A stretch of 64,000 bases of DNA from an uncultured Paracoccus sp. (GTDB lineage: Bacteria; Pseudomonadota; Alphaproteobacteria; Rhodobacterales; Rhodobacteraceae). Below, piece after piece: positions 42,216 to 51,398 of this stretch (its first letter is position 1; every line of letters starts with the position of its first letter). The position numbers were made by a program, and so were the translations under genes. A model generated the notes under the pieces. It had not been told where the DNA came from and did no database searches. It saw only the letters and a program-made list of their open reading frames with translations. The stretch is from NCBI GenBank assembly GCA_934533075.1, contig CAKTBJ010000001.1, positions 157,926 to 221,925 of the forward strand, in the 5' to 3' direction.

Positions 42216-43004
42216 TCAGGACAACAGGGTCAGCGCATTCGAAAAGCGATTGCTCCCCGTCCCGCCCCCATCCAGCTGCGCCCGCGCCAGATAAAGGCCG
42301 ATCGCCCGCTCCATCACCGCCGGCTCGGCCAGTTGCGCCATGTCGGAGATACCCAGATAGCGCTTCGCCGCCGATTGCAGGGCCGTGACCTGGCTGTCGA
42401 GGGGCAGCTTGACCAGGTTCGAGCCGAAGCCGAAGGCCGTCTGCATGAATTGCGCCAGTGGCGGCGAACCGAGGACCTGGAACCATTTCCCGGTCTCGCT
42501 GCCTGTGCCCTGGGCGATGCCGGGCAGTTCGCGCTGGGCATGCAGGGCGACGCGCAGGTCGTTGTCGGCCTCACCCACCCGCATCTCGAACTCGGCCTGG
42601 ACATGGGCGGCGCCGATCCGCTCGGCCAGGGTTGGGTCGCTGCGCGTCGTCGGAATGGATTCTCCGAAGCCGAAGCTGCGCGCCAGATCGGCATAGCGGC
42701 TGTCCGACAGCCGGTTCGCCAGGCTTTTCGGATCCGACAGGTCGCTTTCCAGAACCTTGCGGATGAAGGCACGGTTGCCGATGTCCCCCTCCAGCCCATG
42801 CGCCTTCAGCGCGACCGACAGCAGCCGGTAATCCGCCACCAGATCCTCGGCCTTCGTCACCTGACCGATGGTCTGCCGGAAATGTTCGGTTTCGCGGGCC
42901 ACCTGCGGCTCGGCCGCGATCAGGGCCTTCTGCTGGTCGGCGATGCGCGACAGCAGCCGCCAGCCGACATAGCCCCCGCCGCCGGTAAAGACGGAAAAGC
43001 TCAT
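42216..43004 (-). CDS. DUF1217 domain flagellar-associated protein
   Basis: 262 residues, helical, no signal peptide. The repeated pattern with DYRLLSVALKAHGLEGDIGNRAFIRKVLESD and a related second part fits the DUF1217 family found only in alphaproteobacterial flagellar loci. Molecular role unknown. The ATG overlaps the flbT stop (ATGA), putting it in the fliC-downstream operon flaF-flbT-DUF1217. Confidence 0.82.
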   Translation of the reverse strand: MSFSVFTGGGGYVGWRLLSRIADQQKALIAAEPQVARETEHFRQTIGQVTKAEDLVADYRLLSVALKAHGLEGDIGNRAFIRKVLESDLSDPKSLANRLSDSRYADLARSFGFGESIPTTRSDPTLAERIGAAHVQAEFEMRVGEADNDLRVALHAQRELPGIAQGTGSETGKWFQVLGSPPLAQFMQTAFGFGSNLVKLPLDSQVTALQSAAKRYLGISDMAQLAEPAVMERAIGLYLARAQLDGGGTGSNRFSNALTLLS

Positions 43005-43405
43005 CCTCCGGCCATCCCCAGCAATCGCGCCTCGCGGCCGACCAGCTGCTTCATGGTGCGCAGCACCTGATAGGCATTGCCTTCCAGCGCCGCATTGCCC
43101 GCAATGTCGAGGAGGCGCAGGCTGTCCGGGTCGTCCAGCGCCCGGCTGAGCCGTTCGATGGCTGTCAGCAGGCGCCTGCGCCCCTCCGCCGGGTCGAGAT
43201 CGCCCGTCAGCATCAGTTGCGCGTCGAGGCAGCAGCGGGTGACGGGGGTGCGCGCCTCGTCGGGATGCAATGCGTCGCGCAGGCGCAGGATATTGGCGTT
43301 CGGCGTCTTGATCGACAGGCGCGACCGGCGGTCGCCATTCTCGATCACCGCGCCGTTGATCAGCACACGCTCGTTCGGGCCAAGCTTGAGGACGAGGCCG
43401 GTCAT
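43001..43405 (-). CDS. flbT: Flagellar biosynthesis repressor FlbT
   Basis: 134 residues. In Caulobacter FlbT binds the 5' untranslated region of flagellin mRNA and represses its translation or promotes decay until the hook is complete. The start MTGLVLKLGPNERVLINGAV and the later DALHPDEARTPVTRCCLDAQ are family signatures. The chosen ATG at 43405 overlaps the flaF stop (ATGA). The hairpins in the fliC leader at 44782-44831 are candidate targets. Confidence 0.93.
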   Translation of the reverse strand: MTGLVLKLGPNERVLINGAVIENGDRRSRLSIKTPNANILRLRDALHPDEARTPVTRCCLDAQLMLTGDLDPAEGRRRLLTAIERLSRALDDPDSLRLLDIAGNAALEGNAYQVLRTMKQLVGREARLLGMAGG

Positions 43406-43770
43406 TGCATGCCCTCGCCGCGCAGGCCGCGCATCACGGCCAGGTTGATGTCGACCAGCGGCTCGATTCCGGCCGTGTCCGACATGACCTTCAGCCCATG
43501 CTGCACCGAAAACAGCGCCAGCGAGACCAGATCGCCGCGCAGGTCGGCCGGCAGGCTGTTGCCCGGCGACGACAGGTCGGCCAGCAGGATGTTCCACAGA
43601 TTGTTGTTCTGATGCACGGCGGCCGTCCGTGCCGCGGCGTCCTGGCCGGACTGTGCGGCCTTCAGGGCCGCCGTCACGCGCGAGAAGGCATCATATTCCA
43701 TGTCGCGCGGCGCGCGCAGGGTCGCGACCGATTGCGGCGACATCGCATAGGGCGAGGCATAGGCGTTCAC
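43402..43770 (-). CDS. flaF: Flagellar biosynthesis regulator FlaF
   Basis: 122 residues. FlaF acts opposite to FlbT and is required for flagellin synthesis or secretion in alphaproteobacteria. Family pattern: RDMEYDAFSRVTAAL, then HQNNNLWNILLADLSSPGNSLP and LKVMSDTAGIEPLVDINLAVMRGL. It sits between fliC and flbT, the usual order. A large hairpin separates it from fliC. Confidence 0.92.
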   Translation of the reverse strand: MNAYASPYAMSPQSVATLRAPRDMEYDAFSRVTAALKAAQSGQDAAARTAAVHQNNNLWNILLADLSSPGNSLPADLRGDLVSLALFSVQHGLKVMSDTAGIEPLVDINLAVMRGLRGEGMQ

Positions 43771-43811
43771 TGTCCGGCTCCCGTTCTGGAGGTGGCAGAG
43801 TTGATGGGAAA

Positions 43812-43860
43812 GATCCGGGGCGCGCGCGCGGGAAAAGTGAATGCGCGCGCGCCCCGGATC
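43812..43860 (-). terminator. Hairpin downstream of fliC
   Basis: A perfect 18-bp stem whose inner part alternates C and G (GCGCGCGC), with a 13-nt loop, starts right after the fliC stop. On the minus strand it is followed by TTTCCC, a short T run. It probably terminates or stabilises most flagellin mRNA, limiting flaF-flbT expression. Confidence 0.75.
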
Positions 43861-43866
43861 AGGTCA

Positions 43867-44721
43867 TCAGCGGAACAGCGACAGCAGGGTCTGCGGTGCG
43901 TTGTTCGCGATCGACAGCGACTGGACGCCCAGTTGCTGTTGCGTCTGCAGCGCCTTCAGGCGGGCAGAGGCTTCCTCCATGTTGGTGTCGATGACCGCGC
44001 CGATGGCGGAGGTCATCGAATCCGACAGCTTGGAGATGAACGCCGACTGGATCTCGATCCGCTTTCCGGCGGTGCCGAAGATCCCGGCGGCGTCCAGGGC
44101 GGTCTTCTGGGCGGTCTCGGCAGTGGTGAGGAAGGCCTGCGCGCTGGCCGCGTCAGTGATAGTTGTCACGTCGACTGCATGCAGGGCGACCATGGAGGCG
44201 TGGCCCGTGGCGCTCAGGTTGGTGTTGGTCAGAACAACGTCGATATAGCTCGCCGTCACGGCGCCGCCAGCACGATCCAGCGATGCCAGCGCCTTGAAGG
44301 GACTCGTCACGCTGCCGTTCACCAGATTCGTCCCGCTGAACTGCGAGGCGCCGACAGCCGAGGTGATCTGATCGCGCAGCGCCACGATATCCTTCTGGAG
44401 CGTGGCGCGGTCCTGGTTGCCATCCTGGGCCGCGATGATCTTGTCCTTGATCTGTTCGATCAGCTTGCCCACGGTTTCCGCTGCTTCACGGGCGTTGGTG
44501 ACCGCCCCCTTGGCCAGCGACAGGCTGTCCGACACCGCCTTGAAGCCCGCGACATCCGATTCCATCACCTTCGAGATGGTCCAGAGGGCCGCGTTGTCCT
44601 TGGCGGTGTTGATGGTCTTGCCGGTCGAGATCTCGTTCTGGGTGGTGTCGAGCGCGCTGTTGATCCCACGCAGGGTTTGCAGGGCCACCATCGCGCCGTT
44701 GTTGGTCAGAATGCTGGACAT
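43867..44721 (-). CDS. fliC: Flagellin
   Basis: 284 residues, the short alphaproteobacterial type. The N-terminal D0/D1 (SSILTNNGAMVALQTLRGI ... KDNAALWTISKVMESD) and the C-terminal D1/D0 (SDSMTSAIGAVIDTNMEEASARLKALQ, then SIANNAPQTLLSLFR) are conserved; the central part is short and variable, with only a small outer domain. An AAAGGAGG site precedes the ATG. It is followed by flaF, flbT and a DUF1217 gene on the same strand. Confidence 0.95.
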   Translation of the reverse strand: MSSILTNNGAMVALQTLRGINSALDTTQNEISTGKTINTAKDNAALWTISKVMESDVAGFKAVSDSLSLAKGAVTNAREAAETVGKLIEQIKDKIIAAQDGNQDRATLQKDIVALRDQITSAVGASQFSGTNLVNGSVTSPFKALASLDRAGGAVTASYIDVVLTNTNLSATGHASMVALHAVDVTTITDAASAQAFLTTAETAQKTALDAAGIFGTAGKRIEIQSAFISKLSDSMTSAIGAVIDTNMEEASARLKALQTQQQLGVQSLSIANNAPQTLLSLFR

Positions 44722-44781
44722 TTAGTCCTCCTTTGCATCAAGCGTTTTTACGCAATCGGATTGGGATGGCCTTCTGACCAA

Positions 44782-44831
44782 GGGCGAATGCCCACCGGCT
44801 TCGTTCCGGTATTGCCGTTGTGTCAGGCAAT
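44782..44831 (-). promoter_or_regulatory. Three adjacent stem-loops upstream of fliC
   Basis: Contiguous inverted repeats: GGGC-GAAT-GCCC at 44782-44793, ACCGG-7 nt-CCGGT at 44794-44810 and ATTGCC-9 nt-GGCAAT at 44811-44831. They lie 60-110 bases before the fliC ATG, in the probable 5' untranslated leader, and could be the site of FlbT-dependent control. No clear sigma-28 or sigma-54 promoter was found beside them. Confidence 0.5.
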
Positions 44832-44895
44832 GGTTGAGATTTAGCTAATCGGCGCCCGGTCTCCAAACGCCGATTGCATAAAATTGAATCGATCC

Positions 44896-45201
44896 TCAGA
44901 ACCGCATCGGCTTGCGGCGGTCGGTGCCGGCATGGGCGCGCTGGCCGTGGCTGTCATAGGTGGCAACGCCGGTGGCCAGCTCCAGCGCGCCCGCGACGCC
45001 CTGGCGCGCGGCGGCGACGCCCTGGCGCCCGGCCTCGGCCAGGGCCGCCAGTTCCTCCAGCAACCGCCGGGCCTGCGGGATCAGGGCCGAATCACCGGGC
45101 GGACCCAGTGCCTGAAAGCGGGTCATGGCCGCGAGGGCGTCGTCGGGGCGCCCTTCGATCAGCGCCTCGCGCGCGGCGCGCAGCAGGTCGAGGCCGCTCA
45201 T
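44896..45201 (-). CDS. Putative flagellar protein, FlgN-like
   Basis: 101 residues, mostly helical, Ala/Leu-rich: LDLLRAAREALIEGRPDDALA, then LIPQARRLLEELAALAEAG and the C-terminal GVATYDSHGQRA. Size, helical layout, the YDSHGQ-like end and position next to a rod-binding flgJ gene suggest a FlgN-type chaperone for hook-associated proteins, but no strict family motif proves it. Coupled by ATGA to the upstream flgJ-like gene. The assignment is tentative. Confidence 0.55.
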   Translation of the reverse strand: MSGLDLLRAAREALIEGRPDDALAAMTRFQALGPPGDSALIPQARRLLEELAALAEAGRQGVAAARQGVAGALELATGVATYDSHGQRAHAGTDRRKPMRF

Positions 45202-45437
45202 TGTCCCGCCGTCCCGGTCAGGCGCAGGTCGATTCGCGCGGCGAGGATGCGGGCATATTCCTCGGTCAGGAAGGAAGCGAACTGTTCCTCGCCGATGCCG
45301 CCCTCGGCTGCCGCGCCGGATTTCTCGATGCCGGCGGCTTTCAGCATTTCCTGAAGGAACATGGTCTCGATCCGGTCGGCAATTCCTGCGACGGCCGACC
45401 CCCTGGGGGGCGATGGGAAATCTGTCGTGACCTGCAT
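45198..45437 (-). CDS. Rod-binding protein (FlgJ N-terminal type)
   Basis: 79 residues containing only the rod-binding domain: IETMFLQEMLKAAG and GEEQFASFLTEEYARILA. Unlike enterobacterial FlgJ there is no peptidoglycan hydrolase domain, as in many alphaproteobacteria, so rod scaffolding must be separate from wall lysis. An AAGGAGG site precedes ATG 45437; the upstream frame extension is not conserved. Divergent from fliK. Confidence 0.85.
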   Translation of the reverse strand: MQVTTDFPSPPRGSAVAGIADRIETMFLQEMLKAAGIEKSGAAAEGGIGEEQFASFLTEEYARILAARIDLRLTGTAGQ

Positions 45438-45541
45438 GGGCGGCCTCCTTTTAACCCTGATGATTCGTTCGATACCAGTTGGCGGTAAAGATTTGGTAAT
45501 CGTTCCCCGGTAAATGCTGATTCGAGGAATGGAGGCCATGC

Positions 45542-46516
45542 ATGATTCAATCGCCGATCACCGCATTCCCGGCGGGAGGCCGGGCGTCGCCCGTGCAGCC
45601 CGAGGCGCGGCCCGCCGGACAGGGCGGCGAATTCGGCGACTGGCTCGACCGGGCCTTTGCCGCCGATGCCGATGCGCCTGTCGAAGAGGTGGCGCCGGTC
45701 GAGGCCGGGCAGGAGGCGGAGGCTGGCGATCTCGAAGTCGAAGTGGTGGAGGTGCCGGTGATTCGCATCGAGTTGCCATCGCGCCCGGTCGGACTGTCAG
45801 AAGCGGCTATCGGTCCTGTCGAGGACGGTCCGGCGGATGCCGGGATGACGGAACCGGGCGGCGGGGCTGGGATTCGGAACCCTGCAATGCCGGGTGCCGA
45901 GGGGGCCGCGGCTTCGGTGCAGCCGGTCGAGGAAAGGGAGGGAATCGCGCAGGATTCCCGACAGGCTGTCCAGCCCGCCGCAGATCCGGGTCAGCCCGCC
46001 GATGCGCCGAATCCCGCAAGGCCGGCTGCGCTTGTCCCGGATGCGGCCGGGCAGGCGGCGCCCATCGTGGCCTTGCAGGCCGGCAGCGAGGCGGCGCCCG
46101 CCCTTGCATCCCGCGCCACCCATGCCCCGCCTCCGGCTGCGCGGCAGGTGGCCGATGCGGTGGTGCGCATGGATGGCGAGTTGACCGAGATCACCCTGGC
46201 GCCGGCCGAACTGGGCACCGTTCGCATTGCCCTGTCGCGGGATGCGAACGGGCTGGTCGTCCTGCTGACCGCCGAGCGGCCCGAGGCGCTGGATTTGCTG
46301 CGCCGGCACATGGACCTGCTGCGACAGGAGCTGGCGGCGCAGGGCGAGGATGGCGCAAGGCTGGATTTTTCCGCGCAGGGCGGGGGCTTTGCGCAGGCCG
46401 ACCGCCGAGGCGATGCCCGCGTGATCGGCCTTTCGCCGGAGCAGCCGGACGCGCCGGAGCGCGCCGAAACCATGATTCGCCCGGTCTTGCCGGGCCGGAT
46501 CGACATGCGAATCTAG
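45542..46516 (+). CDS. fliK: Flagellar hook-length control protein FliK
   Basis: 324 residues. The first two thirds are low-complexity Ala/Pro/Glu-rich, as usual for the ruler part of FliK. The C-terminal domain (about 190-300) carries the conserved ITLAPAELGTVRIALSRDAN and LVVLLTAERPEALDLLRRH patterns of the hook-length control domain. The ATG at 45542 has a GGAGG site 6 bases upstream. It is followed by flgD after 9 bases. Confidence 0.88.
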   Translation: MIQSPITAFPAGGRASPVQPEARPAGQGGEFGDWLDRAFAADADAPVEEVAPVEAGQEAEAGDLEVEVVEVPVIRIELPSRPVGLSEAAIGPVEDGPADAGMTEPGGGAGIRNPAMPGAEGAAASVQPVEEREGIAQDSRQAVQPAADPGQPADAPNPARPAALVPDAAGQAAPIVALQAGSEAAPALASRATHAPPPAARQVADAVVRMDGELTEITLAPAELGTVRIALSRDANGLVVLLTAERPEALDLLRRHMDLLRQELAAQGEDGARLDFSAQGGGFAQADRRGDARVIGLSPEQPDAPERAETMIRPVLPGRIDMRI

Positions 46517-46525
46517 GAGGAGCCG

Positions 46526-47191
46526 ATGGGAATCACCACGGATTACAGCATTCGGGACACCGCGCCGGCACAGGGTTCGGCGCGCTCGTCGGGTCTTGCG
46601 AATGGCGATTTCGACACTTTCCTGAAGATGCTGACCACGCAGATCACCAATCAGGATCCGCTGAATCCGATGGAGGGGTCGGATTTCGCCGTCCAGCTGG
46701 CGACCTTTTCGGGGGTCGAGCAGCAGGCGCGCACGAATCAGCTGCTGGAGGCGCTGGGCCTGCGCATGGGCCTGTCGGGCCTGTCGCAACTGTCCGGCTG
46801 GATCGGGAAGGAGGCGCGCTCGGCCGCGCCGGTCTGGTTCGGCGACAGCCCCCTGACGCTGGAGGTGCAGCCGGATCGCAATGCCGATCAGGTCGTGCTG
46901 GTGACGCAGGACAGCTACGGCCGCACCGTCTCGCGCGAGGAGATCGGACCGGGCGCGGGGCAGATCGACTGGTTCGGGCTGGATGCGGCGGGGGCGAAGC
47001 TGCCGGATGGCGCCTATGGTTTCCAGGTGGAATCATGGCGCGACGGGGCCGTGATCGCCACGCGCCCGGCCGAGGCCTATGCCCGCGTGATCGAGGCGCG
47101 GCTGGTCGATGGCGAATCGGTTCTGGTGCTGGAGGGGGGCGGCGAGGTTCCCGCCGCCGGGGTCACCGCCCTGCGCGACCCGCGGGGCTGA
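46526..47191 (+). CDS. flgD: Flagellar hook assembly protein FlgD
   Basis: Hook cap scaffold. 221 residues with the defining N-terminal DFDTFLKMLTTQITNQDPLNP and VQLATFSGVEQQA; the C-terminal half is a beta-rich domain of the FlgD type (YGRTVSREEIGPGAG, then GAYGFQVESW). An AGGAGG site precedes the ATG. It ends the short fliK-flgD unit, 19 bases from ubiB on the other strand. The hook gene flgE is not in the window. Confidence 0.94.
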   Translation: MGITTDYSIRDTAPAQGSARSSGLANGDFDTFLKMLTTQITNQDPLNPMEGSDFAVQLATFSGVEQQARTNQLLEALGLRMGLSGLSQLSGWIGKEARSAAPVWFGDSPLTLEVQPDRNADQVVLVTQDSYGRTVSREEIGPGAGQIDWFGLDAAGAKLPDGAYGFQVESWRDGAVIATRPAEAYARVIEARLVDGESVLVLEGGGEVPAAGVTALRDPRG

Positions 47192-47210
47192 GGGGCGGAT
47201 GCCCCGGCGA

Positions 47211-48737
47211 TCATCCCAGGGCGAGGCCGAGGGCGAGGGTGGCCACGGCCAGCGCCAGCGCCGACCAGGCGGGAATGCCGGCTGGCCGGGCTGGCTCCGC
47301 CGGTTGTTCGGGGCGTGTCGCCTGCCACAGCAGCCGGTCGGCCATGTCGGGCATCAGCGGCGCATAGCGGCCGACGACACGCAGCACCCGGCGCATGTCG
47401 CGCGCCGCCGCCGCCGGCCCGAGGCTGGTGCGGACGTAATCCTCGACCACCGGGCGGGCGACCTGCCACATGTTGATCTGCGGGTCCAGCGAACGCGCCA
47501 CCCCCTCGACCACCACCATCGTGCGTTGCAGCAGGATCAGCTCGGTCCGGGTCTGCATGCCGAAACGCTCGGTCACCTCGAACAGATGCGCCAGCAGATT
47601 GGCCATCGAGATGCGGCTGGCATCGGCGCCGAAGATCGGCTCGCCCACGGCGCGCAGGGCGCGGGCGAAGGCGAACTTGTCGCGGTCGCGGGGGACGTAG
47701 CCGGCCTCGAAATGCACCTCGGCGACGCGATGATAGTCGCGGCGGATGAAGCCCAGGATGATCTCGGCATAGACGCGGCGGGTATAGTCGTCGATCTCTC
47801 CCATGATGCCGAAATCATAGGCCAGCACGTCGCCATTCGCGGCGACCTTCATGTTGCCCTGGTGCATGTCGCCGTGAAAGAAACCGTCGCGCAGCGCATG
47901 GCGCAGGAACAGTTGCAGGATGCGCTGGCCGATGGCGCGGGTGTCGTGCCCGGCAGCGATCAGGGCGGGCACGTTGCCCAGGGGAATGCCCTCGGCCCAG
48001 CCGCTTGTCAGCACCCGGCGCGCGGTCAGCGACCAGTGCTGGACCGGCACCTCGAATCCGGCATCCCCCTTGATGTTGTCCGCGAATTCCGAGGCCGAGG
48101 CGGCCTCCAGCCGCAGGTCCAGCTCGCCCTCGACCACCGATTCGAAATGCGCCACCACGTCGCGCGGACGCAGGCGGCGGCTGAACGGGGCCAGCATCTC
48201 GATCATGCGGGCGCCGAAATGGAAGGCGTCGATGTCGCGGCGAAAATCGGCGGCAATGTTGGGGCGCAGCACCTTGACCGCGACCTCCTCGCCGGTATCG
48301 GCGCGGCGCGCGCGATGCACCTGCGCGATCGAGGCGGCGGCGACCGGTTCGGAAAACTCCGAGAACAGCGCCTCGGTCGGCTGGCCCAGCTCGGCCGCGA
48401 CGATCTGGCGGGCGATTTCGGTCGGGAAGGGCGGCATGCGGTCCTGAAGCATGCGCAACTGGCCGGCCAGCTCCTCGCCGACCACGTCGGGGCGGGTGGA
48501 AAGGATCTGCCCGAACTTGACATAGGCGGGGCCGAGGGCGGTGATCGCGCGGGTCAGCGGCGGCAGGTTGGGATCGCCGCGATAACCCAGCCAGCGGAAG
48601 GGCCAGCCCATGATCCGCGCCGCGACCCGCACCCGCGGCGGCGCGTTCATCGCGTCCAGCGCGTCGCGCATGGCGCCGCTGCGCTCGAAGGTGGCGCCGG
48701 TGCGGATCAGACGCAAAAGGTTATGCGGCCCCCGCAT
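47211..48737 (-). CDS. ubiB: Ubiquinone biosynthesis protein UbiB
   Basis: 508 residues. Atypical kinase-like (ADCK/UbiB) ATPase needed for ubiquinone synthesis. Motifs: KFGQILSTRPDVVGEELAGQL (KxGQ motif), AAASIAQVHRA (Ala-rich nucleotide loop), VAVKVLRP, HGDMHQGN and YDFGIMGEI. C-terminal hydrophobic segments (ALALAVATLALGLALG) anchor it in the membrane. It starts next to the ubiE stop, so the two form a ubi operon. Confidence 0.96.
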   Translation of the reverse strand: MRGPHNLLRLIRTGATFERSGAMRDALDAMNAPPRVRVAARIMGWPFRWLGYRGDPNLPPLTRAITALGPAYVKFGQILSTRPDVVGEELAGQLRMLQDRMPPFPTEIARQIVAAELGQPTEALFSEFSEPVAAASIAQVHRARRADTGEEVAVKVLRPNIAADFRRDIDAFHFGARMIEMLAPFSRRLRPRDVVAHFESVVEGELDLRLEAASASEFADNIKGDAGFEVPVQHWSLTARRVLTSGWAEGIPLGNVPALIAAGHDTRAIGQRILQLFLRHALRDGFFHGDMHQGNMKVAANGDVLAYDFGIMGEIDDYTRRVYAEIILGFIRRDYHRVAEVHFEAGYVPRDRDKFAFARALRAVGEPIFGADASRISMANLLAHLFEVTERFGMQTRTELILLQRTMVVVEGVARSLDPQINMWQVARPVVEDYVRTSLGPAAAARDMRRVLRVVGRYAPLMPDMADRLLWQATRPEQPAEPARPAGIPAWSALALAVATLALGLALG

Positions 48738-49490
48738 TCAGAGCTTCCATCCCGAATGCAGCGCGGCGATGCCCATCGACAGGTTGCGATACTGCACGCG
48801 GTCGAACCCGGCCTCGCGGATCATGGCGGCGAAGGCCTCCTGATCGGGGAAGCGGCGGATGGATTCCACAAGATATTGATAGCTGTCGCGGTCGTTCGCC
48901 ACCATCTGGCCCAAAGCCGGGATGACGTTGAAGGAATAGCGGTCATAGGCCCATTGCATCATCGGCACCGGCATCTGGCTGAATTCCAGCACCACCAGCC
49001 GCCCGCCGGGGCGCAGGACGCGGAAGGCCTCGGCCAGCGCGTCGGGGATGCGGGTGACGTTGCGGATGCCGAAGCTGATCGTATAGCGGTCGAAGCTGGC
49101 ATCGCGGAAGGGCAGGCGCATGGCGTCGCCGGTGACCCAGGACAGGCGGTCGCCCAGGCGGCCGGCTTCGGCGCGGTGGCGGCCCTCGATCAGCATGGCC
49201 TCGGTCATGTCGCAGACGGTGACGGTCGCGCCGGGCGCCCGGTCGAGGAAGCGGAAGGCGATGTCGCCGGTCCCCCCGGCCACGTCCAGCAGGTGCTGGC
49301 CGTCACGCGGCGCCAGCCAGTCCATCATCGCGGCCTTCCAGAGGCGATGCACCCCGGCGCTCATCAGGTCGTTCATCACGTCATAGCGCGAGGCCACGCG
49401 CGAAAACACGCCATGCACCAGCCCGGCCTTGTCTTCCTCGGCCACGTTGCGGTAGCCGAAATGGGTCTGTCTGCCAGTGGGTTCGTCCAT
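48738..49490 (-). CDS. ubiE: Bifunctional demethylmenaquinone/2-octaprenyl benzoquinol methyltransferase UbiE
   Basis: 250 residues, SAM-dependent C-methylation in ubiquinone synthesis. [40 protein letters not shown] and [15 protein letters not shown] (SAM motif I) are classic UbiE. ATG 49490 is chosen; an in-frame ATG 12 bases upstream (49502) would add four residues. Divergent from mutM with an ~80-base gap that must hold both promoters. Confidence 0.96.
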   Translation of the reverse strand: MDEPTGRQTHFGYRNVAEEDKAGLVHGVFSRVASRYDVMNDLMSAGVHRLWKAAMMDWLAPRDGQHLLDVAGGTGDIAFRFLDRAPGATVTVCDMTEAMLIEGRHRAEAGRLGDRLSWVTGDAMRLPFRDASFDRYTISFGIRNVTRIPDALAEAFRVLRPGGRLVVLEFSQMPVPMMQWAYDRYSFNVIPALGQMVANDRDSYQYLVESIRRFPDQEAFAAMIREAGFDRVQYRNLSMGIAALHSGWKL

Positions 49491-49569
49491 CGGTCCCGCC
49501 ATCTGCCGGTTCGGTCGGCCGGGTATGCCGCCCTTTTGCCGGCGGCACAATGCGACGAAAGGGGGCGAA

Positions 49570-50439
49570 ATGCCAGAACTGCCGGAGGTCGAGACCGTGC
49601 GCCGTGGCCTGATGCCGCATCTGGCGGGCGCGCGGATCGAACGAATCGAGGTCCGCCGCCCCGATCTGCGCTGGCCCTTGCCGCCCGATCTGGTGCAGGT
49701 GGCGACGGGCGCGCGGGTGATCGGCTTGCGGCGGCGCTCCAAGTATCTGCTGGCCGATCTGGACCGGGGGCCGGCCCTGCTGATCCATCTGGGCATGTCC
49801 GGGCGGCTGCTGATCGAGGATGCGCCGCTGGCCGACCTGCATCGCGATCCCGCGATCCTGCCGCGCCACGATCATGTGGTGCTGTGGACCGAGGCCGGCA
49901 CGCGCATCACCTACAACGATGCGCGGCGTTTCGGGATGATCGACCTGGTGCCGGCGGGGCAGGTGCATCCGCTGCTGGCCGGGCTGGGACCGGAGCCGGG
50001 CAGCTTCCCGGCCGAGGGGGAGGTGGCGGTGCCCGCGCCGGACCTCGATCTGGCGGCGGCTTTTGCCGGGCGGCGGGCGCCGGTGAAGGCGCTGCTGCTG
50101 GATCAGCGGATCATTGCCGGTCTGGGCAATATCTATGTCAGCGAGGCGCTGCACCGGACGGGAATCGACCCGCGCCGGGCCGGAGGCGACATTCCCGCCC
50201 CCCGCCTGGCCGCCTTGCTGGTCCATATCCGCGCCGTTCTGGCCGAGGCGATCGCCGCCGGCGGCTCCAGCCTGCGCGACCACCGCCAGGCCAGCGGCGA
50301 GCTGGGCTATTTCCAGCATGCCTTCCGCGTCTATGACCGCGCGGGCCAGCCCTGTCCGACCCCGGGCTGCACGGGCACGATCACGCGGATCACGCAGTCC
50401 GGGCGCTCCAGCTATTTCTGCCCGCTCTGCCAGCATTGA
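49570..50439 (+). CDS. mutM: Formamidopyrimidine-DNA glycosylase MutM
   Basis: Base-excision repair enzyme for 8-oxoguanine and other oxidised purines. 289 residues. It starts [14 protein letters not shown] with catalytic Pro2/Glu3, continues with [18 protein letters not shown] and [16 protein letters not shown], and ends with the zinc finger CPTPGC ... [14 protein letters not shown] site precedes the ATG. It is slightly longer than the usual ~270-283 residues. Confidence 0.97.
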   Translation: MPELPEVETVRRGLMPHLAGARIERIEVRRPDLRWPLPPDLVQVATGARVIGLRRRSKYLLADLDRGPALLIHLGMSGRLLIEDAPLADLHRDPAILPRHDHVVLWTEAGTRITYNDARRFGMIDLVPAGQVHPLLAGLGPEPGSFPAEGEVAVPAPDLDLAAAFAGRRAPVKALLLDQRIIAGLGNIYVSEALHRTGIDPRRAGGDIPAPRLAALLVHIRAVLAEAIAAGGSSLRDHRQASGELGYFQHAFRVYDRAGQPCPTPGCTGTITRITQSGRSSYFCPLCQH

Positions 50440-50508
50440 CGCGGCATGCTTTCCATCGGCGCGCGATTCTGCTAGCCCGCGCCGCATTCGAGCGAGCAGG
50501 GGCGTGCA

Positions 50509-51285
50509 ATGGCTTATGAAACGATCACGGTCGACCTGGACGACGGCATCACCCTGATCCGCCTGAACCGGCCGGAGGCGATGAATGCGCTGAACATGCG
50601 GCTGGTCGGCGAGGTCTGCGATGCGCTGCTGGCCGCCGACGCCAATGACAAGGTGCGCTGCATCATCCTGACCGGCAGTGACAAGGCCTTTGCGGCCGGG
50701 GCCGACATCAAGGAAATGGCCGGGAAAACCTATGTCGACGTGCTGGCCGAGGACATGTTCGGCGCCGTCAATGCCACATTCGCGCGCATCCGCAAGCCGG
50801 TGATCGCCGCCGTGGCGGGCTATGCGCTGGGCGGCGGCTGCGAGCTGGCGATGGCCTGCGACTTCATCATCTGCGCCGACACGGCGAAATTCGGCCAGCC
50901 CGAGATCAACCTGGGCATCATGGCCGGCATCGGCGGCACCCAGCGGCTGACCCGGCTGGTCGGCAAGGCGAAGGCGATGGACATGAACCTGACCGGCCGC
51001 TTCATGGACGCGGCGGAGGCCGAGCGCGCGGGGCTGGTCAGCCGCGTCGTGCCAGCGGCGAAGCTGCTGGACGAGGCTCGCGCCGCCGCCGGCAAGATCG
51101 CCTCGAAATCGGCCCTGTCGGTCGCCTTGGCCAAGGAATCGGTCAACCGCGCGCTGGAGGTGCCGCTGGCCGAGGGCCTGCTGTTCGAGCGCCGGCTGTT
51201 CCACAGCCTGTTCGCCACCGAGGACCAGAAGGAGGGCATGGCTGCCTTCCTCGAAAAGCGCGAGCCGCAATTCCGCGACCGCTGA
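50509..51285 (+). CDS. Enoyl-CoA hydratase
   Basis: 258 residues, crotonase fold. Oxyanion hole motifs [13 protein letters not shown] and [18 protein letters not shown], and the catalytic Glu pair in GGGCE and GQPEINLGI are intact, so an active hydratase of fatty-acid beta-oxidation is expected. A GCAGG site precedes the ATG. It is alone, with rpsT downstream. Confidence 0.94.
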   Translation: MAYETITVDLDDGITLIRLNRPEAMNALNMRLVGEVCDALLAADANDKVRCIILTGSDKAFAAGADIKEMAGKTYVDVLAEDMFGAVNATFARIRKPVIAAVAGYALGGGCELAMACDFIICADTAKFGQPEINLGIMAGIGGTQRLTRLVGKAKAMDMNLTGRFMDAAEAERAGLVSRVVPAAKLLDEARAAAGKIASKSALSVALAKESVNRALEVPLAEGLLFERRLFHSLFATEDQKEGMAAFLEKREPQFRDR

Positions 51286-51398
51286 GGCCACGATTCGGGC
51301 TTTTCTTTCAGCCCTGCCTGCCCTATAGGCTCACGCTGACATGCGCGTGGGCCCGCTTAGGCAAGAATCATGACCGCTTTCCCGGAGGGCGGCGCCGT

